From NCBI GenBank assembly GCA_022710975.1, contig JAKLGA010000001.1, positions 372,001-436,000 of the forward strand: DNA of 64,000 nt. Reading direction: 5' to 3'. Source of the stretch: Myxococcota bacterium (GTDB taxonomy: Bacteria > Myxococcota > B64-G9). This document shows, piece by piece, positions 60,958 to 64,000 of the stretch (position 1 is the first letter of the stretch; the number at the start of each line of letters is the position of its first letter). The notes beneath the pieces were generated by a model. It was not told where the DNA came from. It saw nothing but the letters and a program-made list of their open reading frames with translations, and searched no databases. The translations under genes were made by a program, and so were the position numbers.

Positions 60958-63639
60958 ATGCGCCTGGACGGCCTGCGGCAGGGTGTTCTGGCGGGGGTCC
61001 TCGGGCTGGGCCTGGGGCTGCTCGGCTGCCAGGGCGGTGGGGGAGGCTCGGACGCCGGACTGGACGGAGTGGAGGACGGCGAGGACGGGCAGAGCGCGGA
61101 CGAAGGCGGTGGCCAGGGCGACCTCAACCCCACGGAGGATGATCGCGACGGGGACGGCGTCCCGGACGAGCTGGAGGACGCGGATGGGGACGGCGAGGTG
61201 GACGCGGGCGAGACCGATCCCGACGACCCGGACACGGATCGCGACGGGCTCTACGACGGCCAGGAGGATCGCAACCACAACGGCCGCGTGGACTGGGGCG
61301 AGACCGACCCGCGCGCGGCGGACACGGACGGGGACGGGCTGGCCGACGGCGTCGAGGACGCGAACCGCAACGGCCTCCGCGATCCAGGGGAGGCCGACCC
61401 GCTCAAGGCCGACAGCGACCGCGATGGCCTCCTGGACGGCGTGGAGGACGGCGACCACGACGGGCAGGTGGACGCGCACGAGACCGACCCGAACGCCGAG
61501 GACACGGACGCCGACGGGCTCGCGGACGGGCTGGAGGACCGCGATCGGGACGGGCTGGTCGATCCGGGCGAGACCGACCCGGTGGTGGCGGACGGGGACG
61601 GCGACGGGGTGCTCGACGGCGACGAGGACCGGGACGGCGACGGGCAGCTCGGCGACTGCACGCGGGTCTGCCACGCCGCGGGCGACTGCGCGGAGGGCGA
61701 GGTCTGCAGCCCTCGGGCCCGGGTGTGCTACTCGGCCGGCTGCTCGCGCGGCGAATCTGATCCCTTCGACGCCGACACGGATGGGGACGGGGTGGGCGAC
61801 GGCCAGGAGGCGGCCACCCTGGTGTGCGCCGCCGAGCGGCTCAAGCCCGTCGCCTTCCACGGCTCCGAGCCGGCCGACTTCCGCCTGGCGCTCGAGCTCG
61901 GCTTCGACCAGGTCTCGCCGCTCGTCGGCGGTGGGGGCGAGGTGGGCCTGGTCTTCCTGGACGGCACCCAGCGGCTGGCCGGCTTCCTGGTGCGGCGGCC
62001 GGCCGGCGCCGGGGACGCCGGGGCCGAGGAGGCCCACGACCGCGGCGTGCTGGGCGGTCTGGCCGAGATCCGGGCCGCCAGCGCCCGTGCCCTGACCAGC
62101 TTCGACGGGTACCCGGCCGTGCTGGCCGAGTACGAGCTGGGCCTCGGGCCGGCCAGCGGCCCGGAGGTGGCAGGCCAGCTCGCCCAGGCCCTGTTCGGGG
62201 CCGAGCCGCTGTCCGGCCTGCTCCCGGCCGCCGGTCCGGCCTCGGACGACTGGCGGTTGTCGACCGAGACCGTGGTGCGCGGGGCGGCGGTGCTGGTGCT
62301 GGGCCTGCTGCTCTCGGACGGCGACGCGGATGAGTCCCACCTGGTGCGCCAGGCCGACGTGACCAACGCCACGGCCCTGGCGGGCTACACCGACCAGGCC
62401 GCCCTGCAGTGCGACGCCTTCGGCTCCCTGGGGGTGCAGCCCCTGGACATCATCTGGGTGGTGGACAACTCGGACTCGATGGGCGAGGAGCAGCAGGCGG
62501 TCGCCAACGCGGCCGCCGCCATGGCCGACCTCCTGGCCACCACCAGCCTGGACTGGCGCATCGGGGTGACCATCACCGACACCGCCACCTGGGGCGGCTC
62601 GCTGTGGTCCGGGTTCATCCGCGACATCGACCGGTTCCGCACCGACATCCGCCAGGGGACGAGCGGCTCGCCGCTCGAGCGCACCCTGGAGGCGGGGCTC
62701 CTGGCCATCGACAACTCGCTGCCCTGCACGGCGCCGGGCCAGGCCGAGAACCAGTACCGGCTGCGCTGCGCTGCCAGCCGCGTGGTGGTCGTGCTGACCG
62801 ACGAGGAGGACGAGACCATCGAGGACGCCACCGGGGGTGTCGAGGACTACCCAGGCCCGCCGGACCCGGCCCAGGTGGCCGACTTCATCGCGCGCTACCG
62901 GCAGCGCTCGGTCACCCTGTTCTCCATCTCCGGGGGCGATCCGAAGTGCCCCACGGCCATGAACCACTCCCGCGGCATCGACGCCGTGGTGCGCGGCGTG
63001 GGCAGCGGCTCGGTGGGCTCGATCTGCGAGGTGGACCAGACGCGCAACATGGAGAACATCATCCGGGCGGCCTTCGGGGCGTCCTCGACCTACCGCCTGA
63101 CCCAGCCGCCCATCTCCGCGACCCTCGAGGTGGCCGAGGTGCTGCAGCCCGGCGGCTCGCCCGTCGAGGTGCCGCGCAGCCGCACCGACGGGTTCGACTA
63201 CGACGGGGTGTCGAACGCGGTCGTGTTCTACGGCAGCTACCGGCCCACCGTGGACGGTCTGGACGTGGTGGCTTCCTACCAGCGCTTCATCGACTGCGTG
63301 CCGCAGGCCGAGGACTGCAACGCCCTGGACGACGACTGCGACGGGCTGACCGACGAGGGTTTCGACGCTGACGCCGATGGTTTCACGCGCTGCGGCGGGG
63401 ACTGCGACGACGCCCTGGCGGCCGATCACCCCGGCGCCGAGGAGCTGTGCGACGGCCGGGACAACGACTGCGATGGCGACACCGACGAGGGTTTCGACGG
63501 GGACGGAGACGGGTTCCGCACCTGCGACGACGACTGCGAGGTGAACGACGCCAGCGTGTTCCCCGGCGCACCCGAGCTGTGCGACGGCAAGGACAACGAC
63601 TGCGACGGCGAGATCGATCCGGAGTGGGCTTGCGGGTGA
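60958..63639 (+). CDS. Large Ca-binding, VWA and MopE-repeat lipoprotein
   Basis: 893 residues from the ATG at 60958 (GGAAGGAG upstream; ATG 60934 is less likely). Lipobox LLGC gives lipid Cys24. Residues about 45-275 are thrombospondin type 3-like Ca-binding repeats ([26 protein letters not shown] and variants), DNA-level repetitive. A VWA domain at about 495-690 has the MIDAS motif [11 protein letters not shown]. The end has three MopE-type repeats ([43 protein letters not shown]), metal-binding units named from a copper-regulated surface protein. Likely a surface adhesion or metal-binding protein. Confidence 0.85.
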   Translation: MRLDGLRQGVLAGVLGLGLGLLGCQGGGGGSDAGLDGVEDGEDGQSADEGGGQGDLNPTEDDRDGDGVPDELEDADGDGEVDAGETDPDDPDTDRDGLYDGQEDRNHNGRVDWGETDPRAADTDGDGLADGVEDANRNGLRDPGEADPLKADSDRDGLLDGVEDGDHDGQVDAHETDPNAEDTDADGLADGLEDRDRDGLVDPGETDPVVADGDGDGVLDGDEDRDGDGQLGDCTRVCHAAGDCAEGEVCSPRARVCYSAGCSRGESDPFDADTDGDGVGDGQEAATLVCAAERLKPVAFHGSEPADFRLALELGFDQVSPLVGGGGEVGLVFLDGTQRLAGFLVRRPAGAGDAGAEEAHDRGVLGGLAEIRAASARALTSFDGYPAVLAEYELGLGPASGPEVAGQLAQALFGAEPLSGLLPAAGPASDDWRLSTETVVRGAAVLVLGLLLSDGDADESHLVRQADVTNATALAGYTDQAALQCDAFGSLGVQPLDIIWVVDNSDSMGEEQQAVANAAAAMADLLATTSLDWRIGVTITDTATWGGSLWSGFIRDIDRFRTDIRQGTSGSPLERTLEAGLLAIDNSLPCTAPGQAENQYRLRCAASRVVVVLTDEEDETIEDATGGVEDYPGPPDPAQVADFIARYRQRSVTLFSISGGDPKCPTAMNHSRGIDAVVRGVGSGSVGSICEVDQTRNMENIIRAAFGASSTYRLTQPPISATLEVAEVLQPGGSPVEVPRSRTDGFDYDGVSNAVVFYGSYRPTVDGLDVVASYQRFIDCVPQAEDCNALDDDCDGLTDEGFDADADGFTRCGGDCDDALAADHPGAEELCDGRDNDCDGDTDEGFDGDGDGFRTCDDDCEVNDASVFPGAPELCDGKDNDCDGEIDPEWACG

Positions 63640-63670
63640 GCGGACGGGGCGGAGAGGGGAAAAAAAGATC

Positions 63671-63700
63671 TTGCATTGACGGCGGGATTCGTCCTATAGC
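63671..63700 (+). promoter_or_regulatory. Promoter of the IHF-alpha gene
   Basis: TTGCAT (63671-63676), 18 bp, TATAGC (63695-63700), within an AT-richer stretch. AAGGAG lies eight bases before the ATG at 63747. Confidence 0.5.
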
Positions 63701-63746
63701 TGCATTCCGCCAACGTAATGATATCGCTGGACAAGGAGTGCCGGAC

Positions 63747-64000
63747 ATGGCCATGACGAAGGCGAACATCGTCGAGGAAGTCTACAAGAAGGTCGGCTTC
63801 TCGAAGAGCCAGGCGGCCGAGATCGTCGAGTCGGTCTTCGAGACGATGAAGGAGACCCTCGAGCGCGGCGAGAAGCTCAAGATCTCCGGGTTCGGCAACT
63901 TCACGCCCAGGGACAAGAAAACCCGCATCGGCCGCAACCCGAAGACGGGCGAGGCCATCGAGATCTCCGCCCGGCGGGTGGTGACCTTCAAGGCCAGCCC
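63747..64000 (+). CDS. ihfA: Integration host factor alpha subunit (C-terminus off the right edge)
   Basis: The first 84 codons are present. The order [40 protein letters not shown] and [20 protein letters not shown] is that of IHF-alpha; the [10 protein letters not shown] arm and ARRVVTF strand separate it from plain HU. IHF bends DNA at specific sites. The second Met (63753) is an alternative start. The remaining about 15-20 residues lie outside the window. Confidence 0.9.
   Translation, partial: MAMTKANIVEEVYKKVGFSKSQAAEIVESVFETMKETLERGEKLKISGFGNFTPRDKKTRIGRNPKTGEAIEISARRVVTFKAS

Noticed and set aside
61140-61650. CRISPR-like or tandem DNA repeats.
   Set aside because: The repetition is coding: it follows Asp-rich Ca-binding repeats in frame, with no spacer structure.

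Overview
The window is about 70% G+C and reads as chromosome of a myxobacterium-like bacterium (Myxococcota or a related former deltaproteobacterial lineage). This is inferred from gene content: a MYXO-CTERM-type tail, TIG and lamin-tail surface proteins, MopE-type metal-binding repeats, an ExbB/ExbD/ExbD set, a GTTCAG-type SOS box at recA, many lipoproteins and a Gram-negative division cluster. No rRNA, tRNA, CRISPR array or intact insertion sequence was seen. The only gene-free stretch over 300 bp is 39231-39610, the mraZ control region. Nothing was searched; family names come from recognising motifs.

1-9.3 kb is envelope-directed: a zinc peptidase with a TolB-like propeller (cut by the left edge), a predicted outer-membrane barrel, an orphan MlaE-type permease, a nucleotidyltransferase, a TIG-repeat MYXO-CTERM protein, and an ECF sigma/zinc anti-sigma pair. 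9.4-14.2 kb holds a CheY-like regulator, a protein joining four MshEN-type (cyclic-di-GMP) motifs to a CheX-type phosphatase, tatA and tatB, and a predicted outer-membrane barrel + 11-heme cytochrome + lipoprotein set resembling a porin-cytochrome conduit. 14.2-19.3 kb has pilT, recX, an Flp-type pilin, a small peptide gene coupled to a radical SAM gene, recA and thpR; recA carries a strong promoter with an SOS-like box directly after the -10.

19.4-31.9 kb is accessory: a CsgG/LpoB-like lipoprotein; a SPASM radical SAM enzyme, a Met/Gly-rich secreted protein and a YGAP lipoprotein that together match the rSAM/lipoprotein system known from Bacteroidetes; SGNH, MORN and lamin-tail genes; and a DHCR24-like FAD enzyme facing a DUF7064/7065-type gene coupled to a PEP-dependent phosphotransferase. 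32-39.2 kb holds a free-standing SecD head domain, a GH31 lipoprotein with sulfoquinovosidase-like motifs, a lower-GC lipoprotein beside the wreck of a Y1 (RAYT-like) transposase, then cinA, an archaeal/eukaryotic-type proS and a small membrane protein.

39.6-57.0 kb is a complete, tightly overlapped dcw cluster (mraZ-rsmH-ftsL-ftsI-murE-murF-mraY-murD-ftsW-murG-murC-ddl-ftsQ-ftsA-ftsZ) without murB. It builds the lipid-linked peptidoglycan precursor and the divisome. A hairpin terminator separates it from an opposing exbB-exbD-exbD operon. The right end has a B12-domain-like radical SAM protein, a large Ca-binding/VWA/MopE lipoprotein and the start of an IHF-alpha gene.

Promoters share a pattern of TTGnnn, 16-18 bp, then TAnnnT, often starting on the stop codon of the previous gene, and two or three genes look leaderless.
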